Assembly (NCBI RefSeq): GCF_900108405.1
Contig: NZ_FNXG01000001.1
Span: 806,001 to 870,000, forward strand
DNA: 64,000 nt
Reading direction: 5' to 3'
Source of the DNA: Paracoccus alkenifer
GTDB taxonomy: Bacteria > Pseudomonadota > Alphaproteobacteria > Rhodobacterales > Rhodobacteraceae
In this document: piece after piece, positions 45,942-55,079 of the stretch
Layout of the letters: each line of letters starts with the position of its first letter
Numbering within the stretch: position 1 is the stretch's first letter
Program-made: the position numbers and the translations under genes
Notes under the pieces: generated by a model
The model's database searches: none
What the model saw: only the letters and a program-made list of their open reading frames with translations
Told to the model about the DNA's origin: nothing

Positions 45942-47261
45942 TCAGGCGCGGATATTTTGCAGTAGCGGCATCAACCCGGCCATCTCGGGGCCGTGGTCCA
46001 TCCCGGTCAGCGCCTTGCGCAGCGGCATGAACAGCCCCTTGCCCTTGCGCCCGGTGGCGGACTTGACCGCGGCGGTCCATTCGCCCCAGGTGGCGTCTGT
46101 CCACGGCCGCGGCGGCAGCAGCGCCAGCGCCTGCGCCACGAACTCGGCGTCCTCGGGGGCGATCGCGGGCTGGGCGCCGTCGCGCATCAGCGCCCACCAC
46201 TCGGCCAGGTCGTCCAGCCGGGTGATGTTCTGGCGGGCGACATCCCAGAATCGCGGGGCAATGTCGTCGGGCACCCCCATCGCGGCGATGCGGTCGCGCA
46301 CCGTATCATAGGGCAGATGCTGGTTGCGTTCGCGGGTCAGCGGCCACAGATCCTCGGCGTCGAATTTCGTGGGCGAGGCGCCGAATTGCGACAGGTCGAA
46401 CCCCTCGGCCAGCTCGTCCAGATCCATGCGCAGCGCGACGGGCTGGTTCGAACCCAGCCGCGCCATCAGCGATAGCAGCGCCTGCGGCGCGACGCCCTGT
46501 TCGCGCAGATCGCGCAAGCTCAGCGTGCCCAGCCGCTTGGACAGTTCCTCGCCCTGCGGGCCGGTCAGCAGGCTGTGGTGGGCAAAGCGCGGCGGCTCGG
46601 CCCCCAGCGCGCGGATGATCTGGATCTGCGTGGCGGTGTTGGTCACGTGGTCAGCACCGCGCACGATGTCGGTGACGCCCATGTCCACGTCATCGACCGA
46701 GGACGCAAAGGTATACAGCACCTGCCCGTCGGCGCGGATCAGCACCGGGTCGCTGACCGAGGCCGCGTCGATCGACACCTCGCCGATGATGCCGTCGGGC
46801 CATTCGATGCGTTCATGGTCCAGCCGGAACCGCCAGTAACCCTCGCGCCCCTCGGCCCGCAGCGCGGCTTTCCGGTCGTCGCTCAGCCCCAGCCCGGCGC
46901 GGTCATAGACCGGCGGGCGACCCATGTTCAGCTGTTTCTTGCGCTTGAGGTCCAACTCGGTCGGGGTCTCGAACACCTCGTAAAGCCGCCCCGAGCCGCG
47001 CAGGCTGTCCGCCGCCTCGGCATAGCGGTCCAGCCGGTCGGACTGCCGCTCGATCCGGTCCCAGTGCAGGCCCAGCCATTCCAGGTCGCGCTGGATGCCG
47101 TCGGCGTATTCCTGTCTGGAGCGTTCGCGGTCGGTGTCGTCCAGCCGCAGGATGAAGGTGCCCCCCGCCTTGCGCGCGATCAGATAGTTCATCAGCGCGG
47201 TGCGCAGGTTGCCGACGTGGATATGGCCGGTCGGCGAGGGCGCGAAACGGGTGGTGGTCAT
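45942..47261 (-). CDS. gltX: Glutamyl-tRNA synthetase
   Basis: Class I aminoacyl-tRNA synthetase charging glutamate. The 439-aa protein has the HIGH-type motif in FAPSPTGHIHVGNLRTALMN, LRLDDTDRERSRQEYADGI, and the KMSKS-type motif in EELSKRLGTLSLRDL. It is shorter than E. coli GltX and lacks the zinc cysteines. Rhodobacteraceae commonly carry two GltX-type genes, and this one could be either the main or the misacylating (Gln) form; the GatCAB route would be needed in any case. It has its own terminator and is divergent from the zincin gene. Confidence 0.95.
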   Translation of the reverse strand: MTTTRFAPSPTGHIHVGNLRTALMNYLIARKAGGTFILRLDDTDRERSRQEYADGIQRDLEWLGLHWDRIERQSDRLDRYAEAADSLRGSGRLYEVFETPTELDLKRKKQLNMGRPPVYDRAGLGLSDDRKAALRAEGREGYWRFRLDHERIEWPDGIIGEVSIDAASVSDPVLIRADGQVLYTFASSVDDVDMGVTDIVRGADHVTNTATQIQIIRALGAEPPRFAHHSLLTGPQGEELSKRLGTLSLRDLREQGVAPQALLSLMARLGSNQPVALRMDLDELAEGFDLSQFGASPTKFDAEDLWPLTRERNQHLPYDTVRDRIAAMGVPDDIAPRFWDVARQNITRLDDLAEWWALMRDGAQPAIAPEDAEFVAQALALLPPRPWTDATWGEWTAAVKSATGRKGKGLFMPLRKALTGMDHGPEMAGLMPLLQNIRA

Positions 47262-47354
47262 CGGGGTCTCCTTGATCCCCTCGCTCTTTCATAACGGGCG
47301 ATTCTTGTCCATATCAGGCGCTGACCGACCGACAGCCGCAGGGGGATACACACC

Positions 47355-47762
47355 ATGACCGACTGGAGCGAGGCCAAGGCCCCCTCTGCCGCCGACATCG
47401 AGGCGCTGGCCCGCGACGTGCTCGCCCAGCTGCCGGTGGAATTTGCCGGCCACGCGCAAGAGGTGATCCTGCGGGTCGAGGATTTCGCCGGCGAGGATGT
47501 GCTGGACGAGCTGGAAATCGACGACCCGCTTGAGCTGACCGGGCTATACGACGGCATCCCGCGGCCGGAAAAATCCCTGTCCGACCCGCAGCATTTCCCC
47601 GACACGGTCTGGCTGTTCCGCCGCGCCATCCTGGACGAATGGGCGGAACGCGGCGATGCCTCGCTGGGGGATCTGGTCCGCAACGTGGTGATCCACGAAT
47701 TCGCCCATCATTTCGGCTGGTCGGACGAGGATATCGCCCGGATCGACCGCTGGTGGGAATGA
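47355..47762 (+). CDS. Minimal zincin-like metallopeptidase family protein
   Basis: A 135-aa protein of the small zincin family (formerly DUF1025). The HExxH motif is in VVIHEFAHHFGWSDEDIARI, with a downstream aspartate suited to be the third zinc ligand; upstream LPVEFAGHAQEVILRVEDFA and YDGIPRPEKSLSDPQHFPDT are typical of the family. Substrate and role are unknown. The start follows GGGGGA. The pfkB-type kinase begins 1 bp after the stop. Confidence 0.9.
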   Translation: MTDWSEAKAPSAADIEALARDVLAQLPVEFAGHAQEVILRVEDFAGEDVLDELEIDDPLELTGLYDGIPRPEKSLSDPQHFPDTVWLFRRAILDEWAERGDASLGDLVRNVVIHEFAHHFGWSDEDIARIDRWWE

Positions 47763-47763
47763 C

Positions 47764-48741
47764 ATGACTGCGGGGGCAGGAATGACGGGCACGGATCAGG
47801 CCCCCATCCTGACCGTGACGCTCAACCCGGCGCTGGATCTGTCAACCAGCGCCGCGCAGGTGGTGCCCGAGCTCAAGCTGCGCTGCGAGGCGCCGGTGGT
47901 CGATCCCGGCGGCGGCGGCATCAATGTCAGCCGCGCGATCTCGCGCATCGGCGGGCGCTCGACCGCGCTGGTGGCGCTGGGGGGCGGCACCGGCACGCGG
48001 CTGGGGCAGCTGCTGAACGAGGCCGGGCTGCCGGTGCTGCGCATCAACGCCCCCGGCGACACGCGGCAGTCGCTGTCGGTCACCGACCGCGAGACGGAAA
48101 AGCAGTTCCGCTTTGTGCTGCCGGGGCCGGAATGGGCGCAAGCGGATGTGGCCGATGCGCTGGACGCGGTGGCGGCAGCGGCGGTGGCGGGCAGCATCGT
48201 GGTGCTGTCGGGGTCGAACCCGCCCGGCGTGCCTGACGATTTCGTGCTGCGCCTGTGCGCGCGGCTGCGCGGGGTGCCGGTGCGGCTGCTGATGGACAGC
48301 TCGGGCGCGGCGCTGGCGCTGGCGGCGCGAGGCAAGGTGCGGCTGGCGGTGCTGCGCATGGACGACGCCGAGGCCGAAGGTCTGGCCGGCCGCACCCTGC
48401 CGGAACGCCGCGACACCGCCGATTTCGCCAGCGCGCTGGTCGCGGCCGGGGCGGCGCAGACGGTGGTCATCGCGCGGGGCGCCGACGGCAATATCGGTGC
48501 CGGCCCCGGCGGGCGCTGGCATGTCGAGGCTCACCGCGTCCCCATCGTCAGCAAGGTCGGCGCCGGCGACAGTTTCGTTGCCGGCTATGCGCTGGCCATC
48601 GCCCGCGGCCGAGGCATCGCCGAGGCGCTGGGGCTGGGCGCGGCCTGCGCCTCGGCCACCTGCATGATGCCGGGAACCGGGCTGTGCCGTCCCGACGACG
48701 TGATGCGGCTGTATCAGGAACGCGTGGTCACGCCGATCTGA
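47764..48741 (+). CDS. PfkB-family sugar kinase (1-phosphofructokinase/hexose kinase type)
   Basis: A 325-aa kinase with ILTVTLNPALDLSTSAAQVV, GGGGINVSRAISRIGGRSTA (sugar-binding), SGSNPPGVPDDF and the catalytic SKVGAGDSFVAGYALAIARG. This fits the hexose-phosphate kinase branch (6-phosphofructokinase 2, FruK or tagatose-6-phosphate kinase). No phosphotransferase or fructose operon is nearby, so a role in glycolysis as a PfkB-type enzyme is possible. Two starts compete (ATG 47764 and ATG 47782). A composite repeat follows. Confidence 0.88.
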   Translation: MTAGAGMTGTDQAPILTVTLNPALDLSTSAAQVVPELKLRCEAPVVDPGGGGINVSRAISRIGGRSTALVALGGGTGTRLGQLLNEAGLPVLRINAPGDTRQSLSVTDRETEKQFRFVLPGPEWAQADVADALDAVAAAAVAGSIVVLSGSNPPGVPDDFVLRLCARLRGVPVRLLMDSSGAALALAARGKVRLAVLRMDDAEAEGLAGRTLPERRDTADFASALVAAGAAQTVVIARGADGNIGAGPGGRWHVEAHRVPIVSKVGAGDSFVAGYALAIARGRGIAEALGLGAACASATCMMPGTGLCRPDDVMRLYQERVVTPI

Positions 48742-48745
48742 AGAA

Positions 48746-48777
48746 CCGGGGGCCAGCCCCCGGACCCCCGGGGTATT
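48746..48777 (+). repeat. Composite intergenic repeat, short copy after the PfkB kinase gene
   Basis: Hairpin CCGGGGGC (48746-48753)/GCCCCCGG (48756-48763), then CCCCCGGGGTATTT. The CCGCCCGAAG module is missing. It lies 5 bp past the kinase stop and could act in 3'-end formation. Confidence 0.6.
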
Positions 48778-48900
48778 TCGGCCAGAAAGAAATCCTTCAA
48801 TCGTGCCGGGACGGGGCCGGGCGGCAGCTATCGGCTTGACCTTTGCAAGGGGGTCCGATTGAAGCGGGCGCGTATTTCTTGAAAAATCCGGGGTCCGAGG

Positions 48901-50787
48901 ATGGACGACAACAACCGCAACCTGATCCTTGCCATGGTGCTGTCGGCGCTGGTCATGATCGGGTGGTATGCCTTCTTCGCACCGCCAACGCCGGAACCGG
49001 CCGATCCCTCGGTGACCGCGCAGGCGACTGACCCCAATGCCCCGGCCGTGGACCCCGCAACCGGCATCGCGCTGGCGCCGCAGGTCGATGCCGCGCCGGG
49101 CGAGACACCCTCGCTTGAGCCGACCACCCCGCAAGACCCGGTGCTGAATGCGGGCCGGATCGAGATCGACTCGGACGCGCTGCGCGGCTCGATCTCGCTG
49201 GCGGGCGGGCGGATCGACGACCTGCTGCTGGGCTTTTATCGCGAGACGCAGGATCCCAACTCGCCGCTTTTGCGGCTGCTGTCACCGACCGCGCAGGCGG
49301 GGCTGGGCACGATCAGCACGCCCGCGGCGCCCGATGCCATGCCCTCGCTGGTGATGCAGAAACCCTATTATGCGGTTTATGGCTGGATGCCCGGCGTGGG
49401 CGTCGATCCGGCGCTGGTGCCGAACCCGGCGACGGTGTGGTCGGTCGAAAGCGGCAGCGCGCTGGCGCCGGGCCAGCCGGTGACGCTGGTCTGGGATAAC
49501 GGCGCGGGCCAGGTCTTTCGCCGCAGCTTCGAGCTGGACGACCGCTACATGTTCACGGTCACGCAAAGCATCGACAACGCCGGCCCCGCCCCCTTTGTCG
49601 CCGCGCCCTACGGGATTCTGGCCCGGCACGGCAAACCCGATACGCAGAACTTTTTCATCCTGCACGAGGGCGCCGTCGGCATGAGCGACGGCAAGCTGCT
49701 GGAACAGAAATACAAGGACATGGTCAAGCTGGACCCGGTCGGCAACGAAGGCCCCGCCATCGTCACCGAAGTGGCCGAGAACGGCTGGGTCGGGTTCACC
49801 GACAAATACTGGATGACCACGCTGGTGCCGCAGCCGGGGCAGCCGTTTACCTCGGTGGTGAAATACGCGCCCGGCGCCGACATCTATCAGGCCGAGGCGC
49901 GGCTGCCGATGCAGGTCGTGGCGCCGGGCACGCAGCTGTCGTCGTCGAGCTTTCTGTTTGCGGGCGCCAAGGAATGGGAAACCATCAGCGCCTATCAGAA
50001 CAGCCTGCATATCGACCGTTTCGTCGATTCGATCGACTGGGGCTGGTTTTATTTCCTGACCAAGCCGATTTTCCGCCTGCTGCACTGGCTGCACGGGGTG
50101 ATCGGCAACATGGGCTGGTCGATCATCGCGCTGACCTTCATCCTCAAGGCGCTGGTGTTCCCGCTGGCGCGCAAATCCTACATCTCGATGGCCCGCATGC
50201 GCGAGTTGCAGCCGCAGATGGAGGCGATCAAGGAACGCACCGGCGACGACCGTGCCAAATACCAGCAAGAGGTGATGGCGCTTTACCGCGACGCCAAGGT
50301 GAACCCGGCCGCGGGCTGCCTGCCGCTGCTGTTGCAGATCCCGATCTTCTTTGCGCTTTACAAGGTGATCTTCGTCACGCTGGAACTACGCCACGCGCCA
50401 TGGTTCGGCTGGATCCGCGACCTGTCGGCGCCCGACCCGTCGTCGCTGCTGAACCTGTTCGGGCTGCTGCCCTATGCCTCGCCCGCGCAGGGCACGACGC
50501 TGCACAGCCTGTCGCTGCCGCTGCTGGCGATTTTGCTGGGGATCTCAATGTGGTTCCAGCAAAAGCTGAACCCGGCCCCCGCCGATCCGGCGCAAAAGAT
50601 GATCTTTGCGTGGATGCCGTGGATCTTCATGTTCATGCTGGGCGGGTTCGCCTCGGGGCTGGTGCTTTACTGGATCACCAACAACGTGATCACGATTTTC
50701 CAGCAATACGCCATCATGTCGATGCACGGGCACCCGCCGAACCTGTTCGGCAACATCCGCGCCGGCCTGCCCAAGCGCCGCAAGTGA
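48901..50787 (+). CDS. yidC: Membrane protein insertase YidC
   Basis: Inserts and folds inner-membrane proteins, alone or with SecYEG. The 628-aa protein has an N-terminal helix (LILAMVLSALVMIGWYAFFA), a large periplasmic beta domain (about 70-360), then five helices with the conserved LHWLHGVIGNMGWSIIALTF, the basic RKSYISMARMRELQPQMEAI loop, and INPxxGCLP-like AKVNPAAGCLPLLLQIPIFF. Start follows GGGTCCGAGG closely. Usually near rnpA/yidD; here those genes are 8.5 kb away on the other strand. Confidence 0.97.
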   Translation: MDDNNRNLILAMVLSALVMIGWYAFFAPPTPEPADPSVTAQATDPNAPAVDPATGIALAPQVDAAPGETPSLEPTTPQDPVLNAGRIEIDSDALRGSISLAGGRIDDLLLGFYRETQDPNSPLLRLLSPTAQAGLGTISTPAAPDAMPSLVMQKPYYAVYGWMPGVGVDPALVPNPATVWSVESGSALAPGQPVTLVWDNGAGQVFRRSFELDDRYMFTVTQSIDNAGPAPFVAAPYGILARHGKPDTQNFFILHEGAVGMSDGKLLEQKYKDMVKLDPVGNEGPAIVTEVAENGWVGFTDKYWMTTLVPQPGQPFTSVVKYAPGADIYQAEARLPMQVVAPGTQLSSSSFLFAGAKEWETISAYQNSLHIDRFVDSIDWGWFYFLTKPIFRLLHWLHGVIGNMGWSIIALTFILKALVFPLARKSYISMARMRELQPQMEAIKERTGDDRAKYQQEVMALYRDAKVNPAAGCLPLLLQIPIFFALYKVIFVTLELRHAPWFGWIRDLSAPDPSSLLNLFGLLPYASPAQGTTLHSLSLPLLAILLGISMWFQQKLNPAPADPAQKMIFAWMPWIFMFMLGGFASGLVLYWITNNVITIFQQYAIMSMHGHPPNLFGNIRAGLPKRRK

Positions 50788-50797
50788 CGCAGGCCCG

Positions 50798-51556
50798 GTG
50801 ACCGCGCTTCTGGGCCATATCTTTCGCTATCCGGTCAAGTCGGCTGGAGGCGAATCGCTGGACCGGGTGGCGCTGACCCCGGACCGGCCCCTGCCCGGCG
50901 ACCGCCGTTTCGCGGTGATGCACGGGGACGCGCTGCACCATCTGGACGGCGAGGCGCTGCGCCGTTGGCTGCCCAAGGCGGCGTTCCTGCGCGGGGCGGC
51001 GGCGGGGTCGCTGCAAGCAATCACCGGCGGCTGGCGCGACGGGCTGCTGGTGCTGTCGCATCCCGACCTGCCGGACCTGGCCTTTGACCCGCTGCGCGAT
51101 CAGGCGGCGCTGCTTGCATGGCTGGCGCCGCTATGGGCGGATTCGGGCAAGGCCCCGCCGGCGCGGCTGGTCGAGGGGGTGCAGGCGCTGACCGATGTGT
51201 CCGACCCCTGGGTTTCCGTGCTGTCGCTGTCCTCGCTGCGCGCGCTCGAAGAGGCCGTCGGCCAGCCCCTCGGCACCCATCGCTTTCGCGGGAATCTGTG
51301 GATCGGGGGGTGGGAGGCTTTTGCCGAGCATGACATGCAGCTGCACCGCATCCGCATCGGCGACACGGTCGAGCTGGCGCTGACCCGGCGCATCGGCCGT
51401 TGTGCGGCGACCTGTATCGACACCGCGACGGGGCGGTTCGACATCGACCTGCCGGCGGCGCTGGAAAAGCGTTTCTGGCACCGGGATTTCGGCATTTATG
51501 CCCGCGTGGCCGTCGGCGGCACCATCCGCCCGGGGGACAAGGTGACCGTGCTGTGA
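50798..51556 (+). CDS. MOSC domain-containing protein
   Basis: A 252-aa protein with an N-terminal beta-barrel (LLGHIFRYPVKSAGGESLDR, LPGDRRFAVMH) and a C-terminal MOSC domain: HRFRGNLWIGGWEAFAEHDM, then RIGRCAATCIDTATGRFDID with the conserved cysteine, and GIYARVAVGGTIRPGDKVTV. MOSC proteins bind molybdenum cofactor-linked sulfur or reduce N-hydroxylated compounds. GTG start 10 bp after yidC; its stop overlaps engB by 4 bp. Confidence 0.9.
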   Translation: MTALLGHIFRYPVKSAGGESLDRVALTPDRPLPGDRRFAVMHGDALHHLDGEALRRWLPKAAFLRGAAAGSLQAITGGWRDGLLVLSHPDLPDLAFDPLRDQAALLAWLAPLWADSGKAPPARLVEGVQALTDVSDPWVSVLSLSSLRALEEAVGQPLGTHRFRGNLWIGGWEAFAEHDMQLHRIRIGDTVELALTRRIGRCAATCIDTATGRFDIDLPAALEKRFWHRDFGIYARVAVGGTIRPGDKVTVL

Positions 51557-52209
51557 AAGTTTCATTCCCCCGTGCCCCCGCCCCTTCGCCCGCGGCCGTC
51601 GAATCCGGCCGGCTGCTGTTCGCCGGCCCCGTCGATTTCATCAAGGGCGTGGTCGCGATGGAGGGGCTGCCCGACCCCGACCGCCCCGAGATCTGCTTTG
51701 CCGGCCGCTCGAACGTCGGGAAATCCAGCCTTATCAATGCGCTGACAGGGCGCAAGGGGATCGCGCGGGCCTCGAACACGCCGGGGCGCACGCAAGAGCT
51801 GAACTTTTTTGCGCTGGGGGATCGCGCCTATCTGGTGGACCTGCCAGGCTATGGGTTCGCCAAGGCGCCGGTGGCGGTGGTGGCGAAATGGCAGGCGTTG
51901 CAGAAACGCTATCTGGCCGGGCGGCCAAACCTGCGCCGCGTGTTCGCGCTGATCGACGCGCGCCACGGCATCAAGCCGGTGGACCATGAAACCATGACCC
52001 TGCTGGACCGCTCGGCGGTGCCCTTTCAGGTGGTGGTGACCAAGGCCGACAAGATCGGCGCGGGGGCGCTGGCGCAGACCCTGGCCCAGATCGAGGCCGA
52101 GTTGCAAAAACACCCCGCCGCCTTTCCCGAGCTGATCGTCACCTCGTCGGAAAAGGGCCACGGGATCGAGGCCCTGCGCGCGGTGATCGACGCGCTGACG
52201 CGGGGCTAA
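51553..52209 (+). CDS. engB: Ribosome biogenesis GTPase EngB/YsxC
   Basis: Circularly ordered GTPase that helps assemble the 50S subunit. The 218-aa protein has G1 FAGRSNVGKSSLINALTGRK, G3 LVDLPGYGFAK, G4 VVTKADK and the G5 region TSSEKGHGIE. The GTG start is embedded in the MOSC stop (GTGA), so translation is coupled. Its TAA overlaps the stop of the convergent kpsM-like gene by 3-4 bases. The N-terminus is about 20 residues longer than in E. coli. Confidence 0.95.
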   Translation: MKVSFPRAPAPSPAAVESGRLLFAGPVDFIKGVVAMEGLPDPDRPEICFAGRSNVGKSSLINALTGRKGIARASNTPGRTQELNFFALGDRAYLVDLPGYGFAKAPVAVVAKWQALQKRYLAGRPNLRRVFALIDARHGIKPVDHETMTLLDRSAVPFQVVVTKADKIGAGALAQTLAQIEAELQKHPAAFPELIVTSSEKGHGIEALRAVIDALTRG

Positions 52210-53051
52210 AGCTCAAGCAGGTCGCGATAGCGCCCGCGCAGCAGCAACAGCCCCATCGCCAGCAGCCCCAGCGACAGCGCCAGAACATAGGTCACGCTGA
52301 CGTAATCGGCCGGATATATGCCGTAGACGCCGCGCCGCATCAGCCCGACCAGATGCAGCACCGGGTTCCACCACAGCAATTCCTGCACGACCCGCGGCAT
52401 CATGTCGTAGGTAAAGAACACCCCCGACATCAGGAACAACGGCCGGTTGAAGATCGACCAGACCCGCTCCCACACCGGAAAGCGCATGGTAAGGAAACAG
52501 TTCATCGTGCCGACGCCCAGCCCCAGCAGCGCGGTCAGCGCCAGCGCCTGCACCACCACCGCCGCATCCATCACCAGCGTCAGGCGGAACGCCAGCGCGA
52601 TGCCCGCCACGACCAGCACGAACACGACCACGTGCAGCAGCGCATTCAGGATCCAGCGCGCCAGCAGCGCATCCACAAAGGTGACTGCCGGATAGGCCAG
52701 CAGCGGCCGGGAATAGCGCAGGCTCGCCGCGATCTTGCCGGCCAGGTCGTTATACATCTGGAACACGATATAGCCGGTTGCGTAGAACAGCGGGAAATTC
52801 GTCCCGATCGGCGGCGAGGCCCGCCCCATTACCCCCTGAAAGATCAGCGTCAGCAGCGCGATTCCCAGAATCGGGTCGGCCAGCGCCCACAGATAGCCCC
52901 CGAAAGAGCGGCCGTGGGTGGTCGCGATTTCGCGCAGCATCAGCGCCGTCACCGTGCGCAACATGCGAAACCGGCCGCCAAAGCCGCCTTTCGGCCGGGC
53001 GGGCGCAACCTGTTGAGGATCGGGGAAACTGTCAGGCATTTTATGGGCCAT
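52206..53051 (-). CDS. ABC-2 type capsular polysaccharide export permease, KpsM type
   Basis: A 281-aa inner-membrane permease that passes lipid-linked capsular polysaccharide to the periplasm. After a hydrophilic N-terminus the RTVTALMLREIATTHGRSFG start is typical of KpsM/CtrC, followed by six hydrophobic segments and the MSGVFFTYDMMPRVVQELL and WNPVLHLVGLMRRGVYG motifs. The matching ATPase is at 54401-55075 on the other strand, an unusual split. Transcribed divergently from the chain-length protein; the 62-bp gap must contain both starts. Confidence 0.9.
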   Translation of the reverse strand: MAHKMPDSFPDPQQVAPARPKGGFGGRFRMLRTVTALMLREIATTHGRSFGGYLWALADPILGIALLTLIFQGVMGRASPPIGTNFPLFYATGYIVFQMYNDLAGKIAASLRYSRPLLAYPAVTFVDALLARWILNALLHVVVFVLVVAGIALAFRLTLVMDAAVVVQALALTALLGLGVGTMNCFLTMRFPVWERVWSIFNRPLFLMSGVFFTYDMMPRVVQELLWWNPVLHLVGLMRRGVYGIYPADYVSVTYVLALSLGLLAMGLLLLRGRYRDLLEL

Positions 53052-53113
53052 CTGGAGTTGCAGTCGGTATCCTGGCTACAACTGCCTGTAAATCGGCAGC
53101 AGTGAAAGCCCGG

Positions 53114-54397
53114 ATGGCCAGCGATCATTCCTCAACCGCCACCATGACCGCCGTTACAGCGGCGGATCGGGGTATCGCACCGGACGGCGCGGCCCGCGCC
53201 TTGGGCCGCCCCGCTGCCCGCCCCGCCGCGCTGCTGCCGTTTCCCGCCACGGATCCGCAGGCCCGGCCGGTTGCTCCGCCGGCGCAATTCGCCCGGCCGC
53301 GGCCGCGGCACTGGGCGCTGCTGGCCAGCCTGCTGCTGCTGGTGGTGCTGCCGGCCGCGCTTTGGGGTGGCTATCTCTGGACACGGGCCAGCGATCAATA
53401 TGTCTCGACCGTCGGCTTTTCCGTGCGGAAAGAGGAAAGCCCGCCGGCCATGGACATGTTCGGCAGCATTCTGGGCGGGGGATTTGCCGGCACCGCCTCG
53501 GACACGGATATTCTTTACGAATTCCTCGGCTCGTCCGATCTGGTGCAGCGGGTGGACCGGGCGCTGGATCTGCGCGCGATGTTCTCGCGCCCCTGGCCGC
53601 ACGATTTCCTGTTCGCCTTCGACCCCTCGGGCACCATCGAGGATCTGACCGACTACTGGCGGCGGCAGCTGCGCATCTATTACGACGATTCGGCGGGCAT
53701 CATCACGCTGCGGGTCAGTGCATTCACCCCGCAGGACGCCCAAACCCTGGCCCGGACCGTCTTTGCCGAAAGCGAGCAGGTCGTGAATGCGCTGTCGGAA
53801 CAGGCGCGCCGCGATGCGACCCGCCACGCCGGCGCCGAACTGGAAAAGACCCGCGTGCTGCTGACCGAGGCGCGGCAGGCGATGACCGCGTTCCGGATGC
53901 GCACCCGCATTCTCGACCCCGCCGCCGACCTTGGCGCGCATATGACCGTGACCACCGCGCTGCAAGCCCAGCTGGCCGAGGCGCAGGTGACGCTGGACAC
54001 GCTGCGCCGCAACGCCCCCGCTGGCGACAACCGCATCACCCAGGCCGAGCTGCGCATCGAATCGCTGCACAACCGGATCGAGCAGGAACGCGGAAAATTC
54101 TCTGCCTCGACCCCCGAGGGCGACAGCTACGCACAGCTGATCGCGGAATACGAACGGCTGAAGGTCGATCTGGAATTCGCCGAAGGTGCCTATCAAGCGG
54201 CACGGATCGCGCATGAGACCGCATTGCAGGGCGCGCAGCGGCAAAGCCGCTATCTTGCCGCCCATATCGCACCGACGCTGGCCGAGCGGTCCCTTCTGCC
54301 GTCACGGCCCTGGCTGCTGGTGCTGGGCGCCGGGGGGCTGTTCCTGCTGTGGTCGATCGGGGCGCTGGTCTGCTACAGCCAGCGCGACCGGAGATAG
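53114..54397 (+). CDS. Capsule export inner-membrane protein, KpsE/Wzz-like
   Basis: A 427-aa chain-length/co-polymerase-type protein with a proline/alanine-rich cytoplasmic tail, a first transmembrane helix (HWALLASLLLLVVLPAALWG), a periplasmic Wzz domain starting SDQYVSTVGFSVRKEE, long coiled coils (about 220-390), and a last helix (PWLLVLGAGGLFLLWSIGAL). KpsE links the ABC exporter to the outer-membrane channel. Start ATG 53114 is uncertain; ATG 53144 is an alternative. The ATPase gene starts 3 bp after. Confidence 0.85.
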   Translation: MASDHSSTATMTAVTAADRGIAPDGAARALGRPAARPAALLPFPATDPQARPVAPPAQFARPRPRHWALLASLLLLVVLPAALWGGYLWTRASDQYVSTVGFSVRKEESPPAMDMFGSILGGGFAGTASDTDILYEFLGSSDLVQRVDRALDLRAMFSRPWPHDFLFAFDPSGTIEDLTDYWRRQLRIYYDDSAGIITLRVSAFTPQDAQTLARTVFAESEQVVNALSEQARRDATRHAGAELEKTRVLLTEARQAMTAFRMRTRILDPAADLGAHMTVTTALQAQLAEAQVTLDTLRRNAPAGDNRITQAELRIESLHNRIEQERGKFSASTPEGDSYAQLIAEYERLKVDLEFAEGAYQAARIAHETALQGAQRQSRYLAAHIAPTLAERSLLPSRPWLLVLGAGGLFLLWSIGALVCYSQRDRR

Positions 54398-54400
54398 AGA

Positions 54401-55075
54401 TTGATCCGCCTTGAAAACCTGCGCAAATCCTATCGGTCCGGCGGGCGGCGCCGCTGGGTGCTGGACGGGGCCGATGCGCTGTTTCCGACCGGCGCCTCGG
54501 TCGCGCTGCTGGGGCGCAACGGCGCCGGAAAATCGACGCTGCTGCGCATGATCGCGGGCACGGCACGGCCCGATTCGGGGCGGATCGTCGCGAACGGCAC
54601 GATCTCATGGCCCGTGGGGTTTGCCGGCAGTTTCCACCCCGACCTGACCGGCGCGCAGAACGTGCGCTTCGTTGCCCGCATCTATGGGGTCGACACGGAC
54701 GCGCTGGTCGCCAGCGTGGCCGATTTTGCGCAGCTTGGTGACAGCTATCACCTGCCCTTTGGCGGCTATTCCGCAGGGATGCGGTCGCGGCTGGCGATGG
54801 GGTGCAGCATGGGCATCGACTTTGACATCTATCTGGTGGACGAGGTGACCAGCGTCGGCGACGCCGAGTTCCGCGAAAAATCGCAGCGCGTCTTTGCCGA
54901 GCGGATGCAGCGGGCATCCTCGGTCGTGGTCAGCCACTCGATGCCGCTGATCCGGCGGCTCTGCACCATGGGCGCCGTTCTGGACCGCGGCCGGCTGACG
55001 GTGTTCGACCGGATCGAGGACGCCATCGCCTGCCACGAACATCTGATGGGCGCGCAAGACAGCGTGGGGGATTAA
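54401..55075 (+). CDS. ABC transporter ATPase for polysaccharide export, KpsT type
   Basis: A 224-aa ATPase powering the KpsM-type permease. Walker A LLGRNGAGKSTLLRMIAG, the KpsT-type ISWPVGFAGSFHPDLTGAQN segment, signature YSAGMRSRLAMG, Walker B FDIYLVDEV with TSVGDAEF, and the switch histidine in VVVSHSM. The TTG start follows GGAGATAGAGA. Convergent with the phosphomutase gene, 4 bp away. Confidence 0.93.
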   Translation: MIRLENLRKSYRSGGRRRWVLDGADALFPTGASVALLGRNGAGKSTLLRMIAGTARPDSGRIVANGTISWPVGFAGSFHPDLTGAQNVRFVARIYGVDTDALVASVADFAQLGDSYHLPFGGYSAGMRSRLAMGCSMGIDFDIYLVDEVTSVGDAEFREKSQRVFAERMQRASSVVVSHSMPLIRRLCTMGAVLDRGRLTVFDRIEDAIACHEHLMGAQDSVGD

Positions 55076-55079
55076 GCCC